A stretch of 64,000 nucleotides of DNA from NCBI RefSeq assembly GCF_026230105.1, contig NC_079477.1, forward strand, positions 935,001 through 999,000, written 5' to 3'. How positions within the stretch are numbered: the stretch's first letter is position 1; each line of letters begins with the position of its first letter. Positions 10,640 to 23,074 of this stretch are shown piece after piece. The notes beneath the pieces were generated by a model that searched no databases, was not told the DNA's origin, and saw nothing but the letters and a program-made list of their open reading frames with translations. Origin of the DNA: Diorhabda sublineata. Lineage: Eukaryota; Arthropoda; Insecta; Coleoptera; Chrysomelidae. Position numbers and translations under genes: made by a program.

Positions 10640-13180
10640 ATAATTATTACTATCAATTTATTGATTATCCTGATATATAAATTAAAAAATTGTTAAAAGA
10701 TACGAATATATCTTGACGATTGTTCGTAGTTTTTGATTTTTTGTGATTCATCAAAATATTAAACATTCGATGTTACTTACGAATGTCCTGCTGCTCCAAA
10801 TATTTATAATCCTGCGCAAATATTTACCTCTAATGAGTAAATTTTGTATTCCAACAAAGATTTAACAATTAACTACACAAATATTTTCAATAAACGGCAC
10901 TTCTCTTTCAATACAGAAGAAATATTTTTAAGCAAAAGTGAGGTTATAAAACTGAAATTCAAATAAAACAATTTTCACACTATTAAGAAAGCACTGGATT
11001 TCGTTTTATACATTAAACTACACTACTACGATATATCGGTCCACAATTTTCGGCTAACTAAACCCCCGTGTAGTTTTTCCCCGGATTTATAATATTTAAC
11101 CCCTCATTTTTATCATTATCATTCTCTTTGGCCAATAGGAAGACCGGAACTAGGAAGTGGCGAAGGGCACGTGCCGAAAGGACAGATGTCTAGGGGTGCA
11201 ACGTTATAAACAATAAACACCATCTCATTGATTATTGTATTTTATTGAAGGGGAAAAATATACATAGGGAGAAAAATAAATAATCTATGGGAATTTACGA
11301 GTAGATTTATTCCCATGAAAATTCTTTTGTACATTTCGTATAGTTTATGGAGAGCTCGAAATTATTGCTTACATCTAAATTAAAAGACCCTGTATGTATA
11401 ATTTCTATTTAAAAAGCCATTAAAGAGATTTCAAATAAAAAGTATTTCAATTATATTCATAAAATTGGAAATTATAGAAATCTTCTTAGATTCCACATCA
11501 TTCGTGTCAAGAAAATGGTTAGTTAGTTGATCCTTTCACTAATAGATGGCCGTACAAGCCGCTTCACACTTTCGTCTTATGAAAAATGATAACTATTTGT
11601 GTTGATAGATAAATAAGTGTAGTTTTTAAAACATTAGTAAGACTAATTATTTTATTTAAACTGTAGTTTTACAAGGAAATTTGAATTGTTGCGGCCAGAA
11701 AAACTTTAATTAGTACGAGGAAATATTGTTGCAGAATATACGGAATATACAAGATTAGAAATAATAAATTTGAAAGAATTAATAAAAAAAATTAACCAGG
11801 TTTAGAGTACGAGCAGAACAAATAGGTCGGGGTGGGGGTGTAGGTCGCGATCTACATCCATGTAAATTTACAGAGACGCTTTTAAAATTCAAACTCATTC
11901 GATTTACATCGATGGTTACCGCGCGGTTTAGCTGCTTCGCTGTGATTCAACCTTTCACTCGAAACTCCACATGAAAGGTGTCGTTTTTTAGTTAACTGAC
12001 TGTTTCTTCTTCTATTTATTGGGTGGACTGATAACCGCTTGTTTGGTTGATCCTATCATCAGTATCCGAACTTGTTTAGAACCGCTGTGAATAAATGACA
12101 AATTGTCAACATGGTTGCCAGCCTTCGTACGAATATGGAATATTTAAAATAACAGTCGATTTCCGGTAGAACCGGAAGTCGGCCATCTTTGAAAATATTT
12201 TAGTTAAAAAGATTGTATCCGAAAACCCAAACGTAGAAATTTTCATGATTTTCCTATAAGTATTTCGACATATACAGATAGTTTTAGCTCGTCGTGGGAC
12301 ACCCTGTATACTATATCAATTAAAATAACCTTCGTTAACCATCCATCAAGAAGGTACAATACGTCCATCTTTTCACACAAAGGGAAGCCAATTTACAATA
12401 TTTATTGTTGGAAAGAGATAATTTCGTGTTGTTAGACACGCCACGGGCTATTCAATCTTCTTTTTATCTTTCTTAGGGGTTCGAGAGGGTAGGTAAAAAA
12501 ACTATTATTAGGAACGGCGTCAAGTGAACAAATACATTTTCTTACCCTTAAGTTAATAATATTTTTATTCAAGAAAACGTGTCCTATTTTTAAAGAAATT
12601 GCATAATGTGCTGCCTACATTTAGGGGCATCACTCTTTCTAACCTAAATATATCTCGCTAATGCTAAAATTTAGGTAAATAAAAATTTTATTATAATTTA
12701 ATTAATCCAAGAAGTTTAAGTTTTTTTTCTCAAAACGCACGTGTATGTTTTGAGATTTCATTACGTGTAAATTGTCGTTAAATGTCACTTAGAAGGAATG
12801 TTGACAGTGCGATTTTTGACGTTCACAAACAATGGCGTAGAAAAATATTTTAAACGAATTTTATAATACACTTATATCTCGAAATGATCTGACACTCATA
12901 AAAACGTTGGGATTAAACATTATCCTTGTTAGGATCAGGTATTAATACAAAAGTCATATTGCAACTCATATATTAACTGGAGGCTAATCACTTTCTTAGA
13001 TCTATTTTTTTGTTGTTGTTGATTTTCAATTCTGTTCTACGCCTGTAGGTATTAATCAAAATTGTCCTGACAAAGATAAGAAAATGATAATGGTAAATAA
13101 AATCTCGTCTTGAATTATAATAATGACTAAAATACAAATTTTTTTGTCGTTGTCCATGCCTATCGAAATTACGTGTTATA
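10640..13180. other. Intergenic; contains a perfect E(spl)-type palindrome
   Basis: No gene was recognised. GGCACGTGCC at 11166-11175 is a perfect ten-base palindrome matching the preferred site of Hairy/E(spl) bHLH repressors, and a CCAAT motif lies just upstream near 11133. ACACCCTGTATA near 12299 is a probable transposon end. Confidence 0.45.
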
Positions 13181-13185
13181 GTTTC

Positions 13186-13425
13186 TTAGATGGTTGCGGC
13201 GGCGGATGGGCGAAGAAGGGGGAAGGGGCTTAAAGAGAGAAGTGAAGTGTGTTGGCACGGTGCTGCTGTTTTGGGAAGTTTCTCGACTTGCGGTTCCCAC
13301 GCTTCTGGGGCGTGCTGCGGGTAGGCGAAGGGAACGGGGAGACTAAGAACCGAGACTACTACCGTGCTGTGCTGGCGTGCGAGCACCACCTGCCTCTCAT
13401 CTCGGAACCACGTGCTGACACTGTT
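13186..13425. promoter_or_regulatory. GC-rich candidate Notch/proneural enhancer (SPS+A-like)
   Basis: This is a sharp GC-rich island in AT-rich DNA. TTCCCACG at 13294-13301 is a perfect Su(H) site (CGTGGGAA on the minus strand). Facing it after 16 bp is TTTGGGAA (13270-13277), one mismatch from the consensus. CCACCTGC at 13386-13393 is a perfect proneural GCAGGTGG on the minus strand, and CACGTG lies near 13411. The open frames overlapping the island on both strands look like composition artefacts. The island could also be an unannotated promoter or a foreign insertion. Confidence 0.5.
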
Positions 13426-13429
13426 AAAA

Positions 13430-16400
13430 GAAGTAACGGAGGAGGCGGGAAAATCATAACGAAATTTATTCGAAAAGATAAACGATTTTTCTTAAAAATC
13501 CTTATTAATTTTTCATTATTTTCTAGAATATTATAAACATTTATTTCAGTTTCATAAACTACTGTCAAAAAGTGATTTAAATGATTGTTTTTTTAAAGTA
13601 AATCTGTAAAAAGAACTTCAAAATCGTTCAGTGGAAACAACATGGCGGATTTTCGATGACAGTTCTCTCGACGATAATTAACAATTTATAAATTGATTTC
13701 GCAGTTTTCTGAGTTCACTATTAAAAATGTTTTAGTACTAGGACGCTTTTATTTACAAAATAATATTTACATACATAGAAATAAATATAAAGATGTAAGG
13801 AAAACTTCTAGATCTACTTTTTACGCGCTGGTTGTTTTTGAACGTCAAAAACATAACCTCACTAAAAATGACTTTTCTAAATGAAATAATTCGTATGAAT
13901 ATAAATTTAACAGTCTCGATTCATTTATGTGTTTTTAGGTTTATTTTATATCAAAAAATATATTAGCAAACTGAATTGAATATAATTAATGTAAAATAGT
14001 TCAAATTTGTCATGTATATTTCGAATTTCAAAGTATGGAACTTAAATATATGCAGACATTTTCTTTTTATAGAAATTAAATATTTATTAATTTTGCACGG
14101 TTAATTAACAGTTTTTGGCATCATGTTACATCAATATTTTTTTCACTAAATAATCAAGAATTTTATAATACTTCTCACTAAAACCAAACCAGTTTTTATA
14201 ATAAACAGGATGTCAAAAATTTAATGATTCATATAGTCGGGGAGCACAACTATATAAAGTACAAAAAGCGACGATGAAAACAAACATTTGTTGTGATAAA
14301 CGTTATACGAATTATAAGGAAAATATATATTTTTGACCGCTTTTTCGTGATCAATAACTTTGTAGTTAGTAGTGATTGTAATATTCGATGCGAAGAATCA
14401 CAGTTCGAAATCAGCTCCTCGACTAAATTTCGTACTGAACGTTCACACGATCTTTTTGCTACTTTTAATTATTTTTTATAAGAAAATATAAACTTATATC
14501 GACCGCTTCATTCCAAGAATGACACAGCCGAAATTTATGAATGAAATCGAGACAAAAAATCAAAATGGAAAACGTTTTGTTACGATCTATCGAGTGGAAC
14601 TTAATAATTTTTTAGTCGCGTTCAAATTTTAAAGTATTTCATTACAAAAAGTTTTTACTTAACAATAAATTCACTAATTCAAATAAATAAACGATGAGTC
14701 CACGTTGACAGATATGTTTATACGGGGGGTAAACGATATTTTTCGTTTCTTAATTTTGTTAGGTTAGGTTAACTATATTTCCATAAATAAATGTTGTATT
14801 AATATTATTTACACATTATGTAGTATTTATAAAAACAAATTCTGTGAAATTCAATATTTAAATGACGCATTAGCCACGTACTTATATAAAAAAGAAACCC
14901 ACGACCACGCATCGCATACACAACGACGTAAAAAAATGAACCGGCCGTAAATTGATATGCACGGCGTCACCATTTTACCATTGTACACAAATGAATTAGT
15001 AAATTGTCGATGTATATCACACTAGACGAAAAGCAGACCTGACAAAATGCGTCCTTTGCAAGGACTTTTAATGTTTACTTAAGAAATACATGACAGAATG
15101 TGCTGGTGTCAGTTTCCGTTCGGTACGACGCGGCGGTCTCACGGATATTGACATTTCTTTGGGCCGATTCTTCACCTACAAACCACGTGTTCGTCACGTT
15201 TAAATTATATCGACATTGAAAAAACAAAATAAATATTAAGTAACGCCGTAGAATCGAAATTAATAGTCCGTTATTTTTCAATAACTCAATATTTTCGTAT
15301 CTTAGTTAAATCTACTTGTATAAATTATATATAAAACAAAAAAATTACGGTTAACCTAATAACAAAAAACTACGTTTTATCAAACACCCCCGAGTAATAT
15401 CAATATTTCGAACCATCCCTTTTTACCCACCCACTTTATCAAACAACGATCGTGATTGCATGAAATCGGCGGCATTTTAAATAGTAATCGTGAAATCTAG
15501 AAGGCGTGGGGTTCGTGAGAACCGCAAGCGATGCGATTCGGCAACGCCGCCATCTTCTTGATTACTACTTCCGTTAACTGATTGAACGGTGTCCGGTCGA
15601 GGATGCAGGGAATGTATACATATATTCCATCTCGACATATTTTTACATATACAAACGTTACTAATTATTAAAAAAAAATTGTTAACCCGTGCAACGTCAC
15701 AGTTGATAAAAATGATTGTAAGAGAGATAGCGAGATCGTTTTAGCACCTGTCCATCTATCCCACGGTTCGCCGGAAGTCCAATTATCCATAGCCATCTCT
15801 TCGAATTAAAAACCGGATTAGTTCAGGGCGTTTATTCTCGAGATCAAGTCAACCGTATGCGGTAATTAATTAATATAAGAAAATATTGTACTTAGAGAAA
15901 CGGGACACAAGAAGAAGATATAAATAATAGAATTGCAATCATTAATTATACCGTGAATACCAAATTCATAAATATCTATTTCATCATGATGAGTAAATAC
16001 ACTATAAAACTTCACAGAAATGATAAAACGTGGGTATCAGTGCTGCCAACATAAAACGTTTTTCCACTAAATCCAAGCATGATTAGAGCATTATAAGTGG
16101 TTTGAAAATTGACTAATTTAAAGGTTAGATTCGATCAAGCAAGTGATAAAGATCGTTTATCCATTTTTGTTTTAGCTGTCATACATTTAAATATCCGTAT
16201 CAGCCGGTCCTGGAGCGGGTTTTGTAAAATTTTTACTATTCTTATAGCGTCCCCTGTATATAGAACAATTTTGACATTTGACGTTTATGGGTATTGACGG
16301 AACGTTAAAAGTAGAATTCGTGCTACAGAAATGATTTAAGACTAAATATACGAATAGGCTAGTTGACAAAATTTTGGAATTAGTTTAAAACTATAACTTA

Positions 16401-16600
16401 ACATCTATTTAACCCCAATAATATATTATTACAAGAAAAATGGATTTTTTACGTTAGTATTTTGAGTTTTTAGAAATGAACTTGAAATTCACCGTGAAAA
16501 AGGCCACTGTCATGGCGTCTTGAATGAAGTAACGCCTCGCGAAACAGCAGTGTTTGTTTACCACAGTTAATTGTGTTTTTTAATAAATAATAAACTCCTC
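13430..16600. other. Intergenic; one strong Su(H) site
   Basis: No gene was recognised. CGTGAGAA at 15514-15521 is a perfect Su(H) octamer without an obvious partner at 15-17 bp. CACGTG occurs near 15184. The rest is AT-rich, with short non-conserved frames. Confidence 0.45.
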
Positions 16601-16619
16601 GTATTATAAATACTGTATA

Positions 16620-16784
16620 GTGCCCCAATGTGAATGTACAACGGTAAAAACGCCAGACAAATTATTCATACTCGTTTCAAACAATAAAGAAATAAGAAGA
16701 AAGTGGTTAAAACGGGCAAGGAGGTAAAATGCTGTTACTTTATCAACTAATTCCACAAATTATTTCTGTGAAGATCATTTTGAT
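16620..16784 (+). pseudogene. THAP zinc-finger domain exon, broken
   Basis: Frame 16620-16784 reads VPQCECTTVKTPDKLFIL, then KEIRRKWLKRARR, an in-frame TAA at 16725-16727, then NAVTLSTNSTNYFCEDHFD, and ends at a consensus donor (GTAAGT, 16785). This matches the THAP C2CH pattern: a Cys pair, a Trp after about 25 residues, and a final CEDHF. THAP domains are found in P-element-type transposases and host factors derived from them. The stop codon in the middle argues for a dead copy. No downstream exon was recognised. Confidence 0.6.
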
Positions 16785-16799
16785 GTAAGTACCAAACAA

Positions 16800-18540
16800 A
16801 ACTTGATGTATCTATTTATAAACGTACAGTAAAAGTTATGAATTTTGCAAAATCTACCATAATATACCACACATAAAATGTTACGACTTAATTAAATTAA
16901 AGTTATTGAAACTTTGTATTCGCTAACCTCAAAATCAGTATTTTCATTATACAGTGGGTAAATTCGACTCTCTGACTAGTAATTGCTAATTAAATAAAAC
17001 TTTGTTCATTCTTCACATAATATTTATATATAAGTTTTAACTCTGCGGATTTTCGATGAACAAAAGTAGGTGTTTATTGTAAAAAATTTGTCATGCATAA
17101 CGGCGTCAATTTTGGGCAAATTACCGCAGTTTGCTTTTATAAATCCTGATTCTATGGCAAATTGTACCTGTCTTTCAAGATTCAACTAAAAACGAACTTA
17201 TTAATTTAACAATATTTGTTGAAAACTCGAAATGACTTTATACGAAAATATATATTTCGCAACGTGTGACGTCACGCTTTTCTGATTGGTGTTCAATGTC
17301 ACGTGATTAAACGCCCCATTTTGTTGATTTTATTTTATGTAAAAGTTGTTTTTGTATTTATTAATTGTCATTGTTAATCATTAGAAACTCGAAGCCATCC
17401 GATTTATTCTTAGTAGAAACAAGCCTTTAGATAAAACACCGTACTTTAAACCGATTCTAGAATAATCCTACGTCTAGTTTTTTTTGTTTTTATTATAAGA
17501 TTTTCCCACAGAATACAAATTATTTATAATGTCGGGCACTTGTACATAATCACACCCATTAAACGAGCTGTATACAACGCTGCAATATTATAAAAGTTGA
17601 ATATACATCGGTAGCATCTCGCTATTAATATTATATTAAATGGATGTGGTCAAATATTGAACACGAAAAGGCAGGGGCGTAGCAACAATAAAATAGTCCA
17701 GGAATCAGCGGTTTAAAAAAATATGAAACTTCGATTTTTATAAAAATTTAAAATGTACGGGTGATTCTTATTTTTTAGGGATGAAAATGAATTATTTTTA
17801 TAATTATTTTTTATAAAAATTTAAATTCAAGTTCTACGAAATCTTCCCTATACCGAATCATGATTTTTGTATTTTGGGGGTTTAAACTACCCCTTATGAA
17901 GTTTAAATGTATTATTCGTAAATTTATATTGATTTGAGAATATTTTTAGATATTTCAACTACAGTTTTATTATTTTCAATGAGAAAAAATTGTAGTTAAA
18001 TTTTTTTACAGAAATAAAAAGAAATTAATTTGGAAAATAATTATTTTTTCGTTATCACTAATATTTTCTTTGTATTGTCGTCCATGCAGCTTCACATTTT
18101 TCTTTTTTCAATAATTCAAAATTTGTGTCACGAAATTTTTTTTTAAAAAAAAGTAGTTTTTCGATAATAACTCGCTCAATTTTCAAGCTAGAAACTTTTT
18201 ATAAAAAACGTTTCGTAGGGAATTTCAAGTACTTTAACGACATATCAAATAAAATTTTTATAAACGCCCGGTTTCGAAAAGGGTGCGGTTCAAAGGGGTT
18301 GCATTACCAATATTTGAACTTTGAACTAATGTATCTCCTACAATTTTTATGCTACAGAAATTTTAAAAAATTCAATATTTTTAGCAAGAAAAACTCTACA
18401 AATTATATTTGAAACGTTTTTTCATAAAACGATTAGTTTTTGGTTTAATTAAGAAAAACCCAGATTACATAAATGCAGGGCTCAATTTAATAGTTTTGAC
18501 TAAATATGGCATGTTTTTTGGTGTTTTTGAAAAGTAGGAA
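16800..18540. other. Intergenic; one Su(H)-type site
   Basis: No gene was recognised. TTCCCACA at 17503-17510 is a perfect Su(H) site on the minus strand (TGTGGGAA). A stretch near 17276-17306 (GTGACGTCACGC and a CACGTG) contains CRE-like and E-box motifs. Confidence 0.4.
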
Positions 18541-18554
18541 ATTTTTTTTATTAG

Positions 18555-18600
18555 AGATTTAGATGCCTAGGGGTCAGATCTGGACTATACGATGGATCCA
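18555..18600 (-). pseudogene. Mariner transposase relic
   Basis: The minus strand reads DPSYSPDLTPRHLNL, matching the PYSPDLAPxD signature around the last catalytic Asp of mariner transposases, with that Asp replaced by His. Flanking frames are broken, so only a short fossil can be supported. Confidence 0.45.
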
Positions 18601-19940
18601 ATAACTATTGATTGCCTTTTTCTTTTGGAAAGTGAAACGGTGGATCCATCCCAGTCCAAATATGGATTTTAATAATCAACACGTTGTTTTCGATCGATTC
18701 TGATGTCTCGTGGTCAAATATTGAAGCAAAAAGCCTCAGAAATCTCACGCAATTGCAATTTACGATCAGACGTAACGAATTTTTGAAGTAACCACCTCAA
18801 TAATCGATGTCTGTGTGACCACCAATAAAAAATTGTTCATATCGATAGTTTTGAGCTTGTACAGTATTTTTTTCAATCAGGAAATTGGTATTTCGTATTA
18901 ATATCCTTTCTATACTAAAACCGGTACGTTCTGGTGGTACGATAGAGACTAATTTTAATAGTTTCCATAAGAAACGTTTTGCTGCAGGTATTTTTTCGAC
19001 TTTCCCACGGTGTATGGTAAAACAGAATTCGAAAAAAACGATCAGAAACGACTTAAGACATGAACCAGTCACGAACCTACCGTTCGGAAAATTATAAATT
19101 AACTCGTTCCGTATAAAAAACGAAATGTTTCACTGAAGCTTCTGGTGAATTATGCATATTATAAACTGCTCCACCGAAAATTGCGTTCATAAAACTTTTT
19201 ATCGAATTTATGGTTTAGTTTGAGCGTTTTATCGAAAAACAAAAATGATAATTCGAGTTTATAGTGAATCTACTTTAAATATTCGTCTAAAAATCGACTA
19301 ATTTGTTGCCAAAAAGTAAAAAATTGATAAATAGAATCAGGTCACGTGGAAAACGCTTCCTCGGCATTCGTCGGGACAAAAGTCTCGTTAGAGATTGAGC
19401 CAAAGCGTTGGGCAAACTTCTTGGGGATCTATGCCCAAGAATATTTCATATTTAGAGGATTTCCCACCAGAAGTTTGGTGAGAATTGATTGAATTGGGTG
19501 CAATTACCAATAATTGAGACTTTACACCTTCGACCGGTACAGTTTAGACCCAATTCGACGTCGAAGTTTCTTATTTACTGCCGGGATTCCAAAAAGGTTG
19601 TTTGGAAGGTTTTTTTCCCAATTTTCTTTAATAATCCTTCGTTCTAGATTTTGTCGAATGCTTTGGCGATTTCAAGAAAGCGCCCGAACAATATTTTCAA
19701 AAGATTTACACGCTCCTTTCTAACTGGATGGACTTATTCATTGGACACATGTTGTGTGCTCTAAATCGGTTCTTTAGTATTGAATTAGCATCCAAAAGAC
19801 CGTCCGTACGATGTTGTTACTAATAAAACAATTTCTGATGGGTTTTCGGTACGTACGTGTGTTTTTGCCTCGCCTAGGCCCGATTGATTCGTCCAAACGC
19901 GGAATTCCAAACACTTTTCTCGGTGTACAAAAAGATCCGT
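18601..19940. other. Intergenic; Su(H) site and possible transposon remnants
   Basis: TTCCCACG at 19002-19009 is a perfect Su(H) site (minus strand) with no close partner. CACGTG occurs near 19342. Several short open frames run through the stretch, but none gives a recognisable domain. Part of it may belong to the decayed mariner copy next door. Confidence 0.4.
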
Positions 19941-19949
19941 CCTTTTCTA

Positions 19950-20040
19950 TGTATCCAGGTGGTGCGTGTGTTGTACGGTGTAAAGGCATCTGTAAATAGA
20001 AGCACTCGTGGGAACGTTCTCGTTTCAGAGTCTCACGAAA
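19950..20040. promoter_or_regulatory. Candidate SPS-like element 2.4 kb upstream of the HES gene
   Basis: CGTGGGAA at 20007-20014 is a perfect Su(H) octamer. After 15 bp it faces GTCTCACG (20030-20037), one mismatch from the inverted consensus TTCTCACG. The spacer contains GTTTCAG. CAGGTG lies at 19956-19961. The site sits at the start of a GC-rich patch (19860-20200). Confidence 0.5.
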
Positions 20041-20239
20041 AGGAGCCCTCCGTCAAGTCATCCGTGCCCGGCTCGGATCACGGCTCGTGTTTTGTTTCTC
20101 GCGCGACGGCGGCAACGAAAGCTCCGTCTATAGTTGGCGCGGGCCGGACGTTCGACCGGCATGCGAAATATTTTATAGGGGGGTCGACGCCGAAGTCTCC
20201 GAACACGACGAAATTGTTATTTTTCGTTAACTAATCACG

Positions 20240-22390
20240 TCGATGTTCGAAATTTTGAATTATCATATCGTGAAAACGTTTAAAAAACAAACTTTAATCA
20301 AAACTACTCAAAACCGCGTAAATATCAATTATTTAGTCGAAAAAACTGAATACGTCTGTTAATTACTTTGAAAAAAAAGTGTTTCACTTTAAAATTTTAT
20401 TTTCCGATACACGAATTATTCGGAAATAATTAATTTTATACAGATTATGCAAACGAATAATCCGAGAAATGAATCGCTTGATCTAATTCGATGTTTTTAT
20501 AAAATAAAATGAAATCGACGTTCAAACAAACCTATTTACTATTTTTGTCTGTTAATTTCGCCATAATTCGAATCGTTATATCATTAAAATTCGAAATATT
20601 GCTAAGAAATACAATAGAAAAGTTTTTTCATCACCAAACTTGAGATTGAAACGCCGGAAAAATTTTTATTTTCATTTCATTTTCGCTTCTAGGAGCCTGA
20701 ACGTGATCTAGAGGCCGCGTAGACCTCCAATATTAACAAAATTTCCTATTCATCGAATTCGTAATTTTTTAAATTATTTAACAGATTTCAGTACTTCCAA
20801 TATGCTCTCGTACAACGAGTACTGACCTGTATTAATGCATTTTATAAATATATGTACAAATTTCATCTCCTGCGTTCCTAATTCTCTACCAATGCCTGTC
20901 CCCTGATGATTTTATCGATTCATTATATGATATACCACTATTTTCTGTGCCCCTGATCTTCAATCAGTTTTTCCTCAATACCCGTTCCGTCTCCTGATAA
21001 TTTTAGTTATACATTAGATGATATACAACTATTTTCTGTGTCCCTGATACTCTATTAGTTTTTTTTCTCATTACTTGTCCACTGACGATTTAATTTCACT
21101 TTGTAGATACGAATAATTAACGAGACAAACGTTTTTTTGACATGCTAAACAAGAAAAATCGAATAAGAAAATGATTTTTAATTCTTAAATCCAAAGTCCG
21201 AAATCAAGAATGTGTTTTCTCAGTGTAGAAGGTTTAGTTTTAAAAATGTTAATCGGCAAAATCCAGTTTCTATGGGAACGTGAACTATATTAATAATTAT
21301 TCAAGTAGCTGTGTGAGTTAAATTATGATAATGATTTATAAAATACGTTTACCGAGTATATACAAAAAGAAAATGTCGATGTCTGTCTGTTACAAACCAC
21401 GCCGTTATTCAGAATTTAATACGAAATTCTAATGACGAATGTTATTATTTCATAAAGAAATTTAGTGTTGAGAAAAAAATATTTTTTTCCCGCTCAATTA
21501 AGAAGGGGGAAAAAAATTAAAATTCCCATAGTTGGGTCACACGCTCAGCACCCGTCTCGCTACGTAATAAATGTAATGCACCCTTTTCAGTTCATAAAAA
21601 CCACCAATTCCACTACATCGATAAAAAGAGATGGAATATAGAACTATACTAGCGATCAGGGACGGCCTAAGATTAATTCTACGCTTTTCGTTAAAAAAGT
21701 TTTACAACTTTTAATTTTTGAATTTATATTTAAGAAAACTGATCAGATACTTGATTTCAAAATATAATTGTTGAAATATTTCAGTACATGAAACGTTAAA
21801 TTACACAGGACAAACTCCTATAATAAAAAAAATATGAGAAATTAATCGATTATAGATAAAATTTAATACATTTCGATTTAAATATAAATAATTTTAATTG
21901 TAGTCTGCTTCTTTTTCGTATATTGAACATTGAATTGGTCCAATTGGCTCGATTGGTAAATTCTGTCAGTCAGTCAAACCAAATAGTGGATTTATTGAAG
22001 CTGCAGCTAAGGATTTAGTCCTGTCTGGACTGAATAGCTTCATAAAAACTTGGAGTACGTCAAAAAGTTGCTGATCCAACAATTTGGAGAAGTGGAGCTG
22101 GCGGGATCAGCTAAAAAGACCTACAGAAGCTCAGCTTCAATACGAACTGGTATCTTCATACTGTAGACGCCATTTAAATGATTTTGGTTGAAATATTCAT
22201 TTATTAATTAATATACTAGAATTGCCGATGTCAAGTAACGGGTAAATTATTTCATGAATGAAAAATAATAATAAAATTAATTGCAGTTAAATTGGTATAA
22301 ATTTTGTCCTGACGCCGGACCTGTCCAGTTTCGTTTCTACCCATTCATATAATACAACCTGCCCCACTCTTGTACGTTAACCAGGAACAT
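20240..22390. other. HES upstream region, no gene
   Basis: This is AT-rich DNA with no convincing coding frame. Two weaker Su(H)-like heptamers (ATGGGAA at 21272-21278, ATGAGAA at 21834-21840) are present. The stretch 22000-22150 is slightly GC-richer without a recognisable product. Confidence 0.45.
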
Positions 22391-22393
22391 CCG

Positions 22394-22429
22394 TATAAAA
22401 CTAAAAAGGACCAAAACACAAGTTCATTC
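22394..22429 (+). promoter_or_regulatory. TATA + Inr core promoter of the HES gene
   Basis: TATAAAA is at 22394-22400 and the arthropod Inr TCATTC is at 22424-22429, with its A at 22426. The TATA therefore starts at -32. The predicted leader is 68 nt. No DPE is evident at +28. A second TATATATA closer to the ATG (about 22457) would leave almost no leader and is less likely. Confidence 0.75.
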
Positions 22430-22493
22430 TTACGTCTAATACCCGACAATCTTTAATATATATACCGAGTGGTCGAAAAACGTTTTACGTAAA

Positions 22494-23027
22494 ATGGCGC
22501 CTACTTCGTTTAGCACGAATATGAGTGAATTGAACGAGGAACCGATTTCTCGGACGTACCAATACAGAAAAGTGATGAAACCGATGTTGGAAAGGAAAAG
22601 AAGAGCCAGGATAAATCGTTGTTTGGACGAATTGAAGGAACTGATGGTGACGGCTCTACAAAACGAAGGCGAAAACGTATCGAAATTGGAAAAAGCCGAT
22701 ATATTAGAATTGACGGTTCGACATTTGCATAATTTGAAAAGTCATCATCAACTGGTTTTGTCACCGGAACAATCGTACGCGGATCGATTTCGCGCGGGAT
22801 TTACGCAATGCGCTCAAGAGGTGACGCATTTTATTACGAATCCATCGGACGTCGTGGATCCCGATGCCGGTAGGAAACTTCTGCAGCATCTCGGCGCTTG
22901 TGTACGTCAATTGGATTACGTGTCGCACAATTTCAACGTCCACTACACGCAGAAAAATAATTTAGTTTCCGTATCGTCGGATACGAAGACAAAAGGTAAT
23001 TCGGCGCCTATGTGGAGACCGTGGTGA
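22494..23027 (+). CDS. E(spl): Hairy/Enhancer-of-split family bHLH-Orange repressor
   Basis: This single exon encodes 177 residues, a normal length for E(spl) proteins. The bHLH domain spans about residues 25-82, with the HES-type basic region (KPMLERKRRARINR, including the Pro) and helix 2 KADILELTVRHL. The Orange domain spans about 95-140 (YADRFRAGFTQCAQEVTHF and the following helix). The C-terminal WRPW (174-177) is the Groucho-recruiting tetrapeptide. Such proteins dimerise, bind N- or ESE-boxes and repress proneural genes in response to Notch. The RKVMKPMLERKRRARIN core resembles the m-beta/m-gamma class of fly E(spl). It has its own TATA/Inr promoter, Su(H) sites upstream and a miRNA-box 3'UTR. 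ATG 22494 is the first in-frame start, and a second Met is at residue 10. One-to-one orthology with a specific fly E(spl) gene cannot be assigned. Confidence 0.95.
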   Translation: MAPTSFSTNMSELNEEPISRTYQYRKVMKPMLERKRRARINRCLDELKELMVTALQNEGENVSKLEKADILELTVRHLHNLKSHHQLVLSPEQSYADRFRAGFTQCAQEVTHFITNPSDVVDPDAGRKLLQHLGACVRQLDYVSHNFNVHYTQKNNLVSVSSDTKTKGNSAPMWRPW

Positions 23028-23074
23028 AGGAAAAACTATTTTTTTTTTTTTTAATATATATATTTAGTGAAGTT

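Noticed and set aside
13186..13568. Overlapping 67-95 codon frames on both strands of the GC-rich island
   Set aside because: GC-rich composition lengthens open frames on both strands. There is no domain, no splice signal pattern and no start context.
14758..14776. TTAGG-type telomere repeats (also near 47840 and 52329)
   Set aside because: Only two units occur at each place, and scattered AACCT pairs are common in insect intergenic DNA.
19514..20234. Overlapping open frames of 62-116 codons upstream of HES
   Set aside because: Frames on both strands overlap with no recognisable domain. The patch is better explained as regulatory or as decayed transposon DNA.
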